A stretch of 64,000 nucleotides of DNA, from the NCBI GenBank assembly GCA_904420555.1, contig CAJFVO010000004.1, positions 310,001 through 374,000 on the forward strand. The letters run 5' to 3'. The translations under genes were made by a program, and so were the position numbers. This DNA is from Candidatus Heritagella intestinalis (GTDB lineage Bacteria > Bacillota > Clostridia > Oscillospirales > Acutalibacteraceae). Position 1 is the stretch's first letter, and the number at the start of each line of letters is the position of its first letter. The notes beneath the pieces are model-generated. The model did no database searches and was not told the origin of the DNA. It worked only from the letters and a program-made list of their open reading frames with translations. This document shows positions 52,670 to 60,783 of this stretch, one piece after another.

Positions 52670-54712
52670 ATGAGGCGGCCGTTTGCGTGGATAGGCACTA
52701 CCTGCCTGTGTGCGCTGGCGGCTGCCATTTTTGTCCTGAAAGAATATTCCATCTGGATGGCGGCAGCGGCAGGTGCGCTGTTCATTGTGGCGATGATCGT
52801 GCCCACCCTCCGGAAAGGGAGAGTAGCCCCAGTGGTTTTGGCGGTCTCCGCCCTTTCCGGGGTGGCAATAGGGCTTCTGTACCCGGTCTTTTCCACAGCA
52901 AAGGCTTTGGCGGAACAGGACTACGCCATCACCGCCCAAATCGTGGAACCTCCGGAGCAGAATGGGGAGCGGTTTGTCTATGAGCTGGAGGTGCTGGAGG
53001 CCAAGGATATGGAAGGCAAAACGGTGGAGATTCCCGGCAAACTGCGGATGACCTGCCGCAACGCCCTGGCAGCGGAGGCCTTTGACATTGTTTCAGGAAA
53101 AATCTTTGCCTATCTGCCCGGGGATGCAGTTCGCCCACATTATGCGGCCCGGGGAATTTACCTCTCCTCTTTTCTGTACGAATATGAGGACGTTTCCATC
53201 CGCCGCACCGATGAAAAGCCGTGGCAAAATGTCTTTTTCACTCTGCGGGATTCCCTGGAAGAGGTGTTCTATACCTTGCTGCCAGAGCGGGAAGCCGGCT
53301 TTCTCAGCGGGATTGTGTTGGGAGATCAAAACGCGGTTTCAGAAGAGGATTCCGAATCCTTCCGGCTGGCGGGCGTATCCCACTTGTTGTCGGTGTCCGG
53401 CCTGCACCTGTCTATTCTGGTGCGCTTGCTGATGAAGCTGCTGGGAACTTTCCGCATTCCCCGCCGGGGCGTGTGCGCCCTCTCTATGCCGGTAGTGCTG
53501 GGCTTTATGGCTCTCACCGGGTTTTCCTATGCGGTTCTGCGCAGCGGCATTATGTACCTGCTGTATCTGTTGGCGGAGATCATCAACCGCCGGTCCGATG
53601 GCCTCAATTCCCTGGGCGTGGCGGCGGTGGTGCTCTGTGTGATGAACCCTTTTTCTGCGGGAGACATAGGGCTGCTTTTATCCTTTTCCTCTACCATGGG
53701 CATCCTTCTGTTTCAAAACCGGATTTCTGTCTGGGTGGGAGACAGGCTGCCTGTCCGTATAAAAGTGGGAAAACTGCGCCGCCCGGTAGAGGCAATCCTG
53801 GATTCCCTGGCGGTGACACTGGCTTCTTCGGTGTTTTCGGTGCCCATCAGCGTGTTTTATTTTGGCGTGATTTCCCTGGTGTCGCCTTTGGCCAATTTGC
53901 TATTAGTGTATCCGGCGTCGATTTTGCTGGCATTGGGCATTGCCACCGTCATAGTGGGGATGCTGTCGGTTTCGGCGGCCCTCCCCTTGGGGTTTGCTGC
54001 CGGGATTCTGACCCAGTATGAGGAATGGATGGCAGGATGGTTAGGAAGCTTTCCCTGGGCGGCAGTGAGCACCTCGGAAACCTATGTGCATCTTTGGATT
54101 GTCGGCACCCTGATTTTGGTGGGGTGCGTTGTCGCGATGAAACGCCCGAAGCTGATGCCCCTTGCAGCGGTGTGTTCGGTTTTGTTGCTGGCGTGTGGAA
54201 TGATCTCCCATTGGGCAGTGTATGGAGACTGTGTTTCTGTCCGGGCTTTTTACAGCGAGGGGGAAATTCACCTGATGGCCTCCCATGGAGGGAGGGGCGC
54301 GGTCTTGTGGGGAGAAGCCCCAGACCGGTATACTATGGTGCAGCAGTCGGTTTTTACACTGGAATACGCGGGCACTCTGGAAGAGGAGCCGGTGGAGCTG
54401 TGGGATAATCGCCTGGTCATCCAAGGCCAGACAGATGCTGCCTGCTTTTTTACCGCATATGGGGTGTCCATGCTCTTTTGCGGGGAAGATTGCGATATGG
54501 AGGATGTTCCTGAAGAATGGTGTTCGCCGGATATTCTGTGGCTGGCGGCGGTTCCGAAAAATCAACAGATTCTGTCTCCCAAGACGGTAATTGTCCTGGA
54601 TGAATCCCTTGGGACGGTGGGAGGGGCCTGCCAGCTTTACGCAGAATCATACGGCCGCTTTGCAGTGAATTGTTTCCCGGATGGAACTATCCGGGAAGGG
54701 AGGAATGGATAA
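52670..54712 (+). CDS. comEC: ComEC/Rec2 family DNA-uptake channel
   Basis: 680 aa membrane protein of the competence channel that passes single-stranded DNA. Membrane segments at the start precede an OB-like DUF4131 region (about 85-180), then the ComEC core (about 205-500) with GIVLGDQNAVSEEDSESFRLAGVSHLLSVSGLHLSIL and LTGFSYAVLRSGIM. The last 170 residues occupy the place of the MBL nuclease domain but lack its HxHxDH metal motif, so nuclease activity is doubtful. comEA is not adjacent. holA follows directly, as in many Firmicutes. Confidence 0.9.
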   Translation: MRRPFAWIGTTCLCALAAAIFVLKEYSIWMAAAAGALFIVAMIVPTLRKGRVAPVVLAVSALSGVAIGLLYPVFSTAKALAEQDYAITAQIVEPPEQNGERFVYELEVLEAKDMEGKTVEIPGKLRMTCRNALAAEAFDIVSGKIFAYLPGDAVRPHYAARGIYLSSFLYEYEDVSIRRTDEKPWQNVFFTLRDSLEEVFYTLLPEREAGFLSGIVLGDQNAVSEEDSESFRLAGVSHLLSVSGLHLSILVRLLMKLLGTFRIPRRGVCALSMPVVLGFMALTGFSYAVLRSGIMYLLYLLAEIINRRSDGLNSLGVAAVVLCVMNPFSAGDIGLLLSFSSTMGILLFQNRISVWVGDRLPVRIKVGKLRRPVEAILDSLAVTLASSVFSVPISVFYFGVISLVSPLANLLLVYPASILLALGIATVIVGMLSVSAALPLGFAAGILTQYEEWMAGWLGSFPWAAVSTSETYVHLWIVGTLILVGCVVAMKRPKLMPLAAVCSVLLLACGMISHWAVYGDCVSVRAFYSEGEIHLMASHGGRGAVLWGEAPDRYTMVQQSVFTLEYAGTLEEEPVELWDNRLVIQGQTDAACFFTAYGVSMLFCGEDCDMEDVPEEWCSPDILWLAAVPKNQQILSPKTVIVLDESLGTVGGACQLYAESYGRFAVNCFPDGTIREGRNG

Positions 54713-55774
54713 ATGCCGCAAATGAAGGAAACGGATTTTAAAAAGCATATGGAGGGAGGCGGCCTTTCCGGTTTGTACCTGCTGTATGGGGAGGAAAAAT
54801 ACCTGGTGCGCCGGTATGCCAAAAGGCTGCTCCGCAAGGCCAGTGCCGGCGACCCCTTCCCGGACTTTAATTTTCAGCGCTTTGACGGAAGCGCCTCTCC
54901 GGATGAAGTGGCGGCGGCAGTGACAGCCCTGCCCTTTATGGGGGAGCGCAAGTGCGTGGCGGTCACGGATTTGGCGCCGGATTTTCTCCGGGCCGGGGAT
55001 CTTGCCAAGTGGCAGGAGCTCATTGCCAACGTCCCGGAAACCACGGTGCTGGTCATCTATCAGCCCAATACCACCCCGGAGAAAAAGGCGGCGAAATGGA
55101 ACGCCTTTCTCAAGCAGGCGTCTAAATATGGCCGCACCGTTTCCTTTGCCCGCCGGGAAGGGGCGGAGCTGGAAAAGTGGATTTGCGGGGAGGCCGCCAA
55201 GAAAAAGTGCACCCTTGGCCGCCGGGAAGCCCGGAAGCTCATCGAGCTCAGCGGCAGCGATATGCAGTCCCTTCACAACGAAGTGGAAAAGCTCTGCGCC
55301 TTTGCGGGAGAAGGGGAGATCACCGGCGAGATAGTGGAGCGCATGGCTTCCCGCCGTACCGAAACCACGGTGTATATGCTTTCCCGCGCCCTGGTGGCGG
55401 GGGAATACAGCCGGGCTTACAACCTGCTGGACCAGATGTTTTATCAAAACGAGGAGCCGGTGGCGATCCTGGCAGTGCTGGCCTCGGCCTTTGTGGATAT
55501 GTACCGGGTTCGCTCCGCGATTCAAAGCGGGGCTGCGGCTTCCAGCCTGGCCAAGAGCTTTGCCGGGGAATATAAGGGCCGGGAGTGGCGCCTGCGCAAC
55601 GCGGAACAGGCAATCCGGGGCCTTTCTACCGGCCAGCTCCGCCAGATTTTAGAGGAGCTGCTGCAAACAGATTTGGCCCTGAAGAGCTCCAAAACCAGCA
55701 GCCGCGTATTGCTGGAAGAGATGATTGCCCGGATTATGGTTATTACCGCCAAAAGCGGGAAGGGCTTGCGGTGA
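54713..55774 (+). CDS. holA: DNA polymerase III delta subunit
   Basis: 353 aa clamp-loader subunit that opens the beta ring. N-terminal LSGLYLLYGEEKYLVRRYAKRL, central LIVIYQPN-like strand, and the C-terminal HolA region MLSRALVAGEYSRAYNLLDQMFYQNEEPVAILAVL. It starts on the base after the comEC stop, so it is coupled to it. Length is normal. Confidence 0.94.
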   Translation: MPQMKETDFKKHMEGGGLSGLYLLYGEEKYLVRRYAKRLLRKASAGDPFPDFNFQRFDGSASPDEVAAAVTALPFMGERKCVAVTDLAPDFLRAGDLAKWQELIANVPETTVLVIYQPNTTPEKKAAKWNAFLKQASKYGRTVSFARREGAELEKWICGEAAKKKCTLGRREARKLIELSGSDMQSLHNEVEKLCAFAGEGEITGEIVERMASRRTETTVYMLSRALVAGEYSRAYNLLDQMFYQNEEPVAILAVLASAFVDMYRVRSAIQSGAAASSLAKSFAGEYKGREWRLRNAEQAIRGLSTGQLRQILEELLQTDLALKSSKTSSRVLLEEMIARIMVITAKSGKGLR

Positions 55775-55812
55775 TATGCAAGGCCTTCCTATACGAAAGG
55801 AATGTCATCAGC

Positions 55813-56403
55813 GTGATACAGGTGAAAGAAGCGGTGATTGTCGAAGGGAAATATGACAAGATCAAGCTGTCCTCTATCATCGACGGCCTGATTATTGAAA
55901 CCCACGGCTTTCAGATTTTTAAAGACAAGGAGCAGATGGCCCTGCTGCGGAAGCTGGCTGCTGCTCGGGGCCTGCTAATTCTGACCGACAGTGATGGGGC
56001 GGGGTTTGTAATCCGGAATTATTTGTCGGGCTGCATCCCCAAAAGCCAAATCAAACACGCCTATATCCCGGACTTGTTCGGCAAGGAGAAGCGCAAGGCC
56101 AAGGCCTCCAAAGAAGGGAAGCTGGGGGTGGAGGGCGTACCCGCCCAGGTAATCCGCCAAGCCCTGGAAAAGGCCGGCGTGGTCTGCCAGGAAGGGGAAG
56201 TGCCTATTAAAAAAGGCCCGCCTATTACCAAGGCGGACCTTTTTACAGCAGGGCTTTCCGGCGGGGAAGGCAGCGGGGAGAAGCGCCTGCGGCTGCAAAA
56301 GAAGCTGGAATTACCGGAGCGTCTTTCTGCCAATGGGCTGCTGCAAATTCTCAACGCCACCATCAGCCGGGAAGAATTTTTCCGGCTTGCGGAAGAGCTG
56401 TGA
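55813..56403 (+). CDS. RNase M5-like Toprim protein
   Basis: 196 aa. Toprim motifs VIVEGKYDKIKL (Glu) and LLILTDSDGAGF (DxD) sit in the first 70 residues; the rest fits the DUF4093 tail of RNase M5, the enzyme maturing 5S rRNA. The protein is longer than Toprim alone and of RNase M5 length. GTG 55813 is chosen with AAAGGA ten bases before it; GTG 55771 overlapping the holA stop is the alternative. Ends three bases before the convergent DUF71 gene. Confidence 0.85.
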   Translation: MIQVKEAVIVEGKYDKIKLSSIIDGLIIETHGFQIFKDKEQMALLRKLAAARGLLILTDSDGAGFVIRNYLSGCIPKSQIKHAYIPDLFGKEKRKAKASKEGKLGVEGVPAQVIRQALEKAGVVCQEGEVPIKKGPPITKADLFTAGLSGGEGSGEKRLRLQKKLELPERLSANGLLQILNATISREEFFRLAEEL

Positions 56404-56406
56404 AGG

Positions 56407-57060
56407 TTATTCTTTGGCCAACCGGATGTCCATGGCCGAAATATTTCCAAAATCCAGGATTTCCCCGCAGGTATAGGGGACTGGTGTGTGAAAGATGGGG
56501 CCGCCCAGCACAATGGTGTGGTATTCCCCGTTTTCCCCGCACACATCAATGCCGAGGGATTCCATTTGCCGGAGCAGGGAATCATCCAAAACCTTTCCCA
56601 GCATTTCCTGGGGCAGCGCGTCGTTGCGCACACATTTCATCACACACTGATACCCAAGCGCGAGGATTTCCCTCGCGTTTTCTTTTCGGTCCCGCTGCCA
56701 CAGAGGGAAGACCCCTTCCAGCCCGGCGGCTTCACAGCGGCCGCGGCACCATTGGGCGTGCTCTTCGATGTCGATATCCCCGAATACCGCTGCCTGAGCG
56801 CCCAGCTCTTTGGCCCGGCGCAGGCCTTCCTCCATGACCAGATGGTATTCTTCCCCAGTGGAGGGGCAGGGAATCAGGGGAATGCCCAGGGAACGGGAAA
56901 TCTCCTCCAACAGCTCCGGGTCCACGCCGTGGAACCAGGAACGCCCTGCCTCCTGATTGACCATCACCAGCAATCCTACCGGTTCATGGCCCTGTTCCAG
57001 CATTTTATGCAGGGCCAGGGTGCTGTCTTTCCCACAGCTGTATGACAGGACAAATTTCAT
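56407..57060 (-). CDS. DUF71/COG2102 ATP-pyrophosphatase, Dph6-like, predicted B12 salvage
   Basis: 217 aa PP-loop enzyme related to diphthine-ammonia ligase. The PP-loop is YSCGKDSTLALHKM (residues 6-19), then GLLVMVNQEAGRSWFHGV, FGDIDIEEHAQWCRGRC, and the terminal GENGEYHTIVLGGPIF, a family hallmark. Bacteria do not make diphthamide; comparative genomics of the family predicts a role in B12 salvage, probably amidation. Consistent with this, it lies 20 bp after a DUF4430 lipoprotein gene that a cobalamin riboswitch controls. AAAGGGG precedes ATG 57060. Confidence 0.87.
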   Translation of the reverse strand: MKFVLSYSCGKDSTLALHKMLEQGHEPVGLLVMVNQEAGRSWFHGVDPELLEEISRSLGIPLIPCPSTGEEYHLVMEEGLRRAKELGAQAAVFGDIDIEEHAQWCRGRCEAAGLEGVFPLWQRDRKENAREILALGYQCVMKCVRNDALPQEMLGKVLDDSLLRQMESLGIDVCGENGEYHTIVLGGPIFHTPVPYTCGEILDFGNISAMDIRLAKE

Positions 57061-57080
57061 AGGGATTCCCCTTTCGCTGC

Positions 57081-57908
57081 TTAATAATTGCGCCCCAGGT
57101 CTACGCCCAAATCGCAGGTGTACAGCCACTCGATAGTGTCGCCGTCCTCTACCTGATACTGGCTGCATCCATAGTTGGGGAATACGCCGTTGACACGGTA
57201 CATCCAGCCGCTTCCTGACCCGCAGTTAAACTCATAGAGATTGTTGATGCCTTTAATATACCGGCTGTTATAAACGGGGCTGAAGGAAAAGTCCATGTGG
57301 ATGCCGTTTTTCTTCATTTCCCGGGAGAGGACGTCGAATACTGTCTCGCCTTCTTCAAAGGAAACGGTCTTTTTGGCGTAGATTACGCCGTTATCCCCAA
57401 TACAGTCCTTCCTCGTCGGGTCCAGAAATTCCAGATTATCCAAAACGGTCTTGCAGGTTACGGAAAGGGTACAGGTAAGGGTATCCTCTTCGGGCTGCGA
57501 GCTCTGGGAATTGCCGCCGCTTCCGGAACCGCCAGAGGGCTTGGCCGTGGCTTTGGGCTTGGAAGAAGAGCTAGCAGAGGAGGCGCTTTCTTTTTCAGAA
57601 GAAGAGCCGTTGCTCTTTTCGGAAGAGGAGGAAGCGGATTCCTGCTTTTCTGTATCCGCCTTGCTTTCCGATGTGGTTTTGTCCGCTTTCTCACTGCTGG
57701 TGGAAGAAGCGGAGGATTCACTGCTTTCCGACGGGGAAGAATCCGATGTGTTTGCGGAATTCTCCGAAGAAGAGGCCGTAGAATAGGAGTTTCCTGCGGC
57801 ATTCCGGGCGGCCTGTTCCGGCGTTTCAATGACGCAGCCTGCAAAAAGGGCCGTCATGCACACCGCGACCAGCACACCGGCCAACAGCTTTTTTATGGTT
57901 TTCCTCAT
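57081..57908 (-). CDS. DUF4430 lipoprotein, probable corrinoid-binding
   Basis: 275 aa. Lipobox LFAGC at about residue 25 gives a membrane lipoprotein; a 130-residue Ser/Lys/Glu-rich linker (28-155) follows, then a single DUF4430 domain (about 165-275) with TVFDVLSREMKKNGI, CGSGSGWMYRVNGVFPNYGCSQYQVEDGDTIEW. Related to the domain in the wall-anchored protein at 10188, but without a toroid. ATG 57908 is preceded by GGGAGG; the SD lies in the loop of a weak AAAAAAC/GTTTTTT stem. A cobalamin riboswitch controls it. Role as B12-binding partner of the ECF transporter is inferred. Confidence 0.87.
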   Translation of the reverse strand: MRKTIKKLLAGVLVAVCMTALFAGCVIETPEQAARNAAGNSYSTASSSENSANTSDSSPSESSESSASSTSSEKADKTTSESKADTEKQESASSSSEKSNGSSSEKESASSASSSSKPKATAKPSGGSGSGGNSQSSQPEEDTLTCTLSVTCKTVLDNLEFLDPTRKDCIGDNGVIYAKKTVSFEEGETVFDVLSREMKKNGIHMDFSFSPVYNSRYIKGINNLYEFNCGSGSGWMYRVNGVFPNYGCSQYQVEDGDTIEWLYTCDLGVDLGRNY

Positions 57909-57949
57909 AAAATAAAAAACCTCCCGTTTTTTGCGGCGAGAGGAAAGGG

Positions 57950-57985
57950 AAAAGGGCGCGCCTGCAAAAGCAGCTGATACGCCCT
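57950..57985 (-). terminator. Riboswitch-controlled terminator, locus 2
   Basis: On the minus strand AGGGCG and CGCCCT close an arm with inner CTGC/GCAG, followed by TTTTCCCTTT. It lies between the aptamer and the lipoprotein start. A second hairpin TCATCTC/GAGATGA (57994-58012) before it may be the antiterminator partner. Confidence 0.65.
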
Positions 57986-58022
57986 GCCTTCCTTCATCTC
58001 CCACCGAGATGATTGAAGAAAT

Positions 58023-58215
58023 GATATTCCGGCAGGTCTCCTGGCTCAAATTCTTCCTACTCCCGGCGCCTTCCCAGCCATAGCGGCCAGTGGTTTTCCC
58101 GTTTCTCGCTGTCTTTCGTTCCACGGAGCTCGGTTTCGTCGTTTACACAGTAGCGGGGGCTGTCACAGATTCTCACTGTGTTCCCTTTTCATATGCTTTC
58201 GCATAACCGGATATC
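58023..58215 (-). promoter_or_regulatory. Cobalamin riboswitch, locus 2
   Basis: Minus-strand RNA has GGGAACACAGTGAGAATCTG, CCCCCGCTACTGT, CCACTGG (B12 box), TGGGAAGGCGCC and GCCAGGAGACCTGCC, all close to consensus. P1 is GATATCCGG (58207-58215) with CCGGAATATC (58023-58032). It leads to the DUF4430 lipoprotein and DUF71 genes. Confidence 0.97.
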
Positions 58216-58236
58216 CAGATTCAATTTTCAAATGCA

Positions 58237-58265
58237 ATTTTATGCTTTCCCAAAACAAAAGTCAA
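58237..58265 (-). promoter_or_regulatory. Promoter of riboswitch 2
   Basis: TTGACT, 17 bp, TAAAAT on the minus strand, just before the aptamer. The stretch 58266-58363 up to the ECF S-component gene shows only a weak AAATCC/GGATTT hairpin. Confidence 0.82.
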
Positions 58266-58363
58266 TGGCTTTTTTTTATTTTACCTGCCAAAATCCGCGC
58301 TTTGGATTTAGTCAAATTCCCATAATTTCCGATAGCTCTCCAGCCAAATTATTCCAACAGTTT

Positions 58364-59131
58364 CTATGGCTCCAGCAACCCATATTTGGTCTTGATGCGC
58401 TCCAGCTTTTCAATCATGGGATTGGCCAGCACCAAAAGGAAAATCACCGTAGAGCCGGCGTGAATCAAATCCATGGGGATGCCGGCGGTATACACCGTGA
58501 TGAGAGTTCCCAGGTTCAGGGGCAAGCCGGCGGTGAGGATGGTGCTGAAATTCATAACCCCGCCGTAAATGAAGAAGGTAGCGAAAAAGCCATAGATGCA
58601 CAGGGAAAGGCGGCTGCGGCTGAGAAGCCCCTTTTGGAAAAGGACCCCCGCCAAAAATCCAACCACGCCAAAGCAGAACATCTGCCAGGGTGTGTGGGCC
58701 CCTTGGCCATAGAAGAAATTGGACACCAGGCCGGTGACGGCCCCCACCAGAAATCCGGATTCCCCGCCAAAGCAGACCCCAGCAATAATGACAATGGCAC
58801 ATACCGGCTTAAATTGGGGAATCATAAAGAAGGCGGCCCGGCCAGCCACCGCAATGGCCGCCAGAGTGGCGATGATGACCAGCTCCCGGGCCTGGGGCCG
58901 GCGCTTTTCAAATATCATAAAAAAGGGAACCATGGCCATAATGATAATCGCCAGAGACACCGCGTAAAACAGCCGCAGTACCACCGGGTTTCCAAAAAGG
59001 TCAAATTCCAACTTGGTTCCCTGCATGGAGCCGCCGAAGATGATCAGCAGAGCAGGGATTACCAGCACGATAAAGAAGGCAGCCACCCAGGTGCGCTTGC
59101 GCAGCTTACGCTTTACAGGTTTTTCTGACAT
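58364..59131 (-). CDS. ECF transporter S component, probably for cobalamin
   Basis: 255 aa with about seven or eight membrane segments. The S-component core (from about residue 85) has LAAIAVAGRAAFFMIPQFKPVCAIVIIAGVCFGG and SGFLVGAVTGLVSNFFYGQGAHTPWQM, as in vitamin-binding ECF subunits; an N-terminal extension of two segments precedes it. Substrate cannot be read from motifs alone; the cobalamin riboswitch and DUF4430 lipoprotein just downstream point to corrinoid (CbrT-like). It overlaps the ATPase gene by 19 bp. Confidence 0.83.
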   Translation of the reverse strand: MSEKPVKRKLRKRTWVAAFFIVLVIPALLIIFGGSMQGTKLEFDLFGNPVVLRLFYAVSLAIIIMAMVPFFMIFEKRRPQARELVIIATLAAIAVAGRAAFFMIPQFKPVCAIVIIAGVCFGGESGFLVGAVTGLVSNFFYGQGAHTPWQMFCFGVVGFLAGVLFQKGLLSRSRLSLCIYGFFATFFIYGGVMNFSTILTAGLPLNLGTLITVYTAGIPMDLIHAGSTVIFLLVLANPMIEKLERIKTKYGLLEP

Positions 59132-60783
59132 AATTCGATCACATCCTCACTGGTAACTGCGCCGGGAAACAGCTTGCGGGCCATCCGGTTAGCAGAGGTG
59201 GTGTAGAAACTGTTCCCCGAGAAAAATTCCTTGGTAGAGCCGCTGGAAACCACGCTTCCGTTAAAGAACATGGCGCAGGTATCCGCATACTGGGCGCAGA
59301 ATTCAACGTCGTGGGACACCATGATAATGGTTACCCCACGGGCCTTGAGCTTTTGCAGGATTCCCGCCAGCTTGGCCTTGAAATAGCTGTCAATGCCCTT
59401 GGTAGGCTCGTCCAGAAGCAGCACAGAGGGCTCCAGCAGCAGCACCTTGGCCAAAGCGGCCCGCTGCTGTTCGCCGCCGCTGATGTCATAGGGGTGCCTG
59501 GAAAGCAGGTCCTGGATTTCCACCAGCTCTGCCATCTCCCGAACCCGGCGGTGCTTTTCCTCTTCCGGGAGTTTCTGGTCGGAGAGGATTTCCAGCAAAT
59601 CCAGTTCCACAGTCTTTTTCACAAACAGGGACTGGGGGTTTTGCGGCAGGACGCCCAAGCAGTGGGAGAAGAGCTCCTTGTCGGTATATTTGCCGATTTC
59701 CCGGCCCAAAAGGAACACCTTGCCCCGATAGGGCCGGTTGGCCCGGCTCACCAGGCTCAGGGCCGTGGTCTTGCCAGCGCCGTTTCCGCCCACAATACTG
59801 AACCATTCCCCTTTATGTACGGCAAAGGAAAGGCCTTGCAGCACGTCCGGGGATTTTTTTTCATAGCGGAACCAGACTTCCTTCATCCGGAGCACTTCTT
59901 CCTGGGCCGACGCAGGGGCTGCTTCCGGCAGTTCCCGGACTTTTGGCTCCTGCGGGAACCGCTGGGCCAGCCATTTCCGGCCGTCCCGCACGGTCAGGGG
60001 GCAGCCGTCTCCGCCGCCCTCTACCGCCCCGAAAATCCGGATTGGCGCCGGCATGGCGGAGAAGAGGGGGTGTTGGAGCTCTCCCAGGCGGCTGCCCACC
60101 CGGGCCGGCGTGTCATAGCACAAGAGCTCGCCACCGTCCAGCACGGCTGCTTTGTCCGCCGCCGGGAAAATTTCGTCCAGGCGGTGCTCGGAGATAATAA
60201 CGGTGGTGCCCAGCTCCCGGTTGATTTTCTTCACCGTCTCTAGAAATTCCGAGGCAGCGATGGGGTCCAGCTGGGAGGTGGGTTCGTCCAAAATCAGGAC
60301 GCCAGGCTGCATGGCCATAATAGAGGCCAGGTTCAAAAGCTGTTTCTGCCCGCCGGACAGGGTGGACACATCCCGAAGGAACCATTCCTCAATGCCGAAA
60401 AAGCTGGCCATTTCCGCCACCCGCAGCCGGATGGTGGGGGTATCAAAGCCCAGGCTTTCCAGCCCAAAGGCCAGCTCGTGCCACACTTTGTCGGTGACAA
60501 TCTGGTTGTCCGGGTTTTGGAGCACATAGCCGATCTGGGATGCCTGAGTCCGCAGGTCCGCTTCTTCCAGAGGCTTTCCGTCAAAGAGAATGGCCCCTTC
60601 CCGCTGGCCGTGGGGGGTCAGGACGGTTTTCAAATGACGGAGCAGGGTGCTCTTTCCGCAGCCGGAACGGCCGCACAGCACTACAAAATCCCCGTCCGCA
60701 ATGGTCATGCTCACATGGGAGAGGGCCGGCTTGTCCCGCTCCGGATAGGTAAAACTCAAATCTTGGATTGTAAACGAGCCCAT
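59113..60783 (-). CDS. ecfA: Fused ECF transporter ATPase, EcfA-A' in one chain
   Basis: 556 aa with two ABC ATPase domains, so both EcfA subunits are joined. First: Walker A GRSGCGKST (38-46), LSGGQKQLLNLA, LILDEPTSQLDP. Second: Walker A GGNGAGKTT (about 330), ISGGEQQRAALA, LLLDEPTKGIDS. It drives import with the EcfT scaffold and S component. It overlaps ecfT by 28 bp and the S gene by 19 bp, so the three are one translationally linked operon. Confidence 0.94.
   Translation of the reverse strand: MGSFTIQDLSFTYPERDKPALSHVSMTIADGDFVVLCGRSGCGKSTLLRHLKTVLTPHGQREGAILFDGKPLEEADLRTQASQIGYVLQNPDNQIVTDKVWHELAFGLESLGFDTPTIRLRVAEMASFFGIEEWFLRDVSTLSGGQKQLLNLASIMAMQPGVLILDEPTSQLDPIAASEFLETVKKINRELGTTVIISEHRLDEIFPAADKAAVLDGGELLCYDTPARVGSRLGELQHPLFSAMPAPIRIFGAVEGGGDGCPLTVRDGRKWLAQRFPQEPKVRELPEAAPASAQEEVLRMKEVWFRYEKKSPDVLQGLSFAVHKGEWFSIVGGNGAGKTTALSLVSRANRPYRGKVFLLGREIGKYTDKELFSHCLGVLPQNPQSLFVKKTVELDLLEILSDQKLPEEEKHRRVREMAELVEIQDLLSRHPYDISGGEQQRAALAKVLLLEPSVLLLDEPTKGIDSYFKAKLAGILQKLKARGVTIIMVSHDVEFCAQYADTCAMFFNGSVVSSGSTKEFFSGNSFYTTSANRMARKLFPGAVTSEDVIELCQKNL

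Noticed and set aside
57909-58124. Longer reading frame before the DUF4430 lipoprotein
   Set aside because: It runs through the riboswitch aptamer and terminator; ATG 57908 gives a proper lipoprotein signal peptide.
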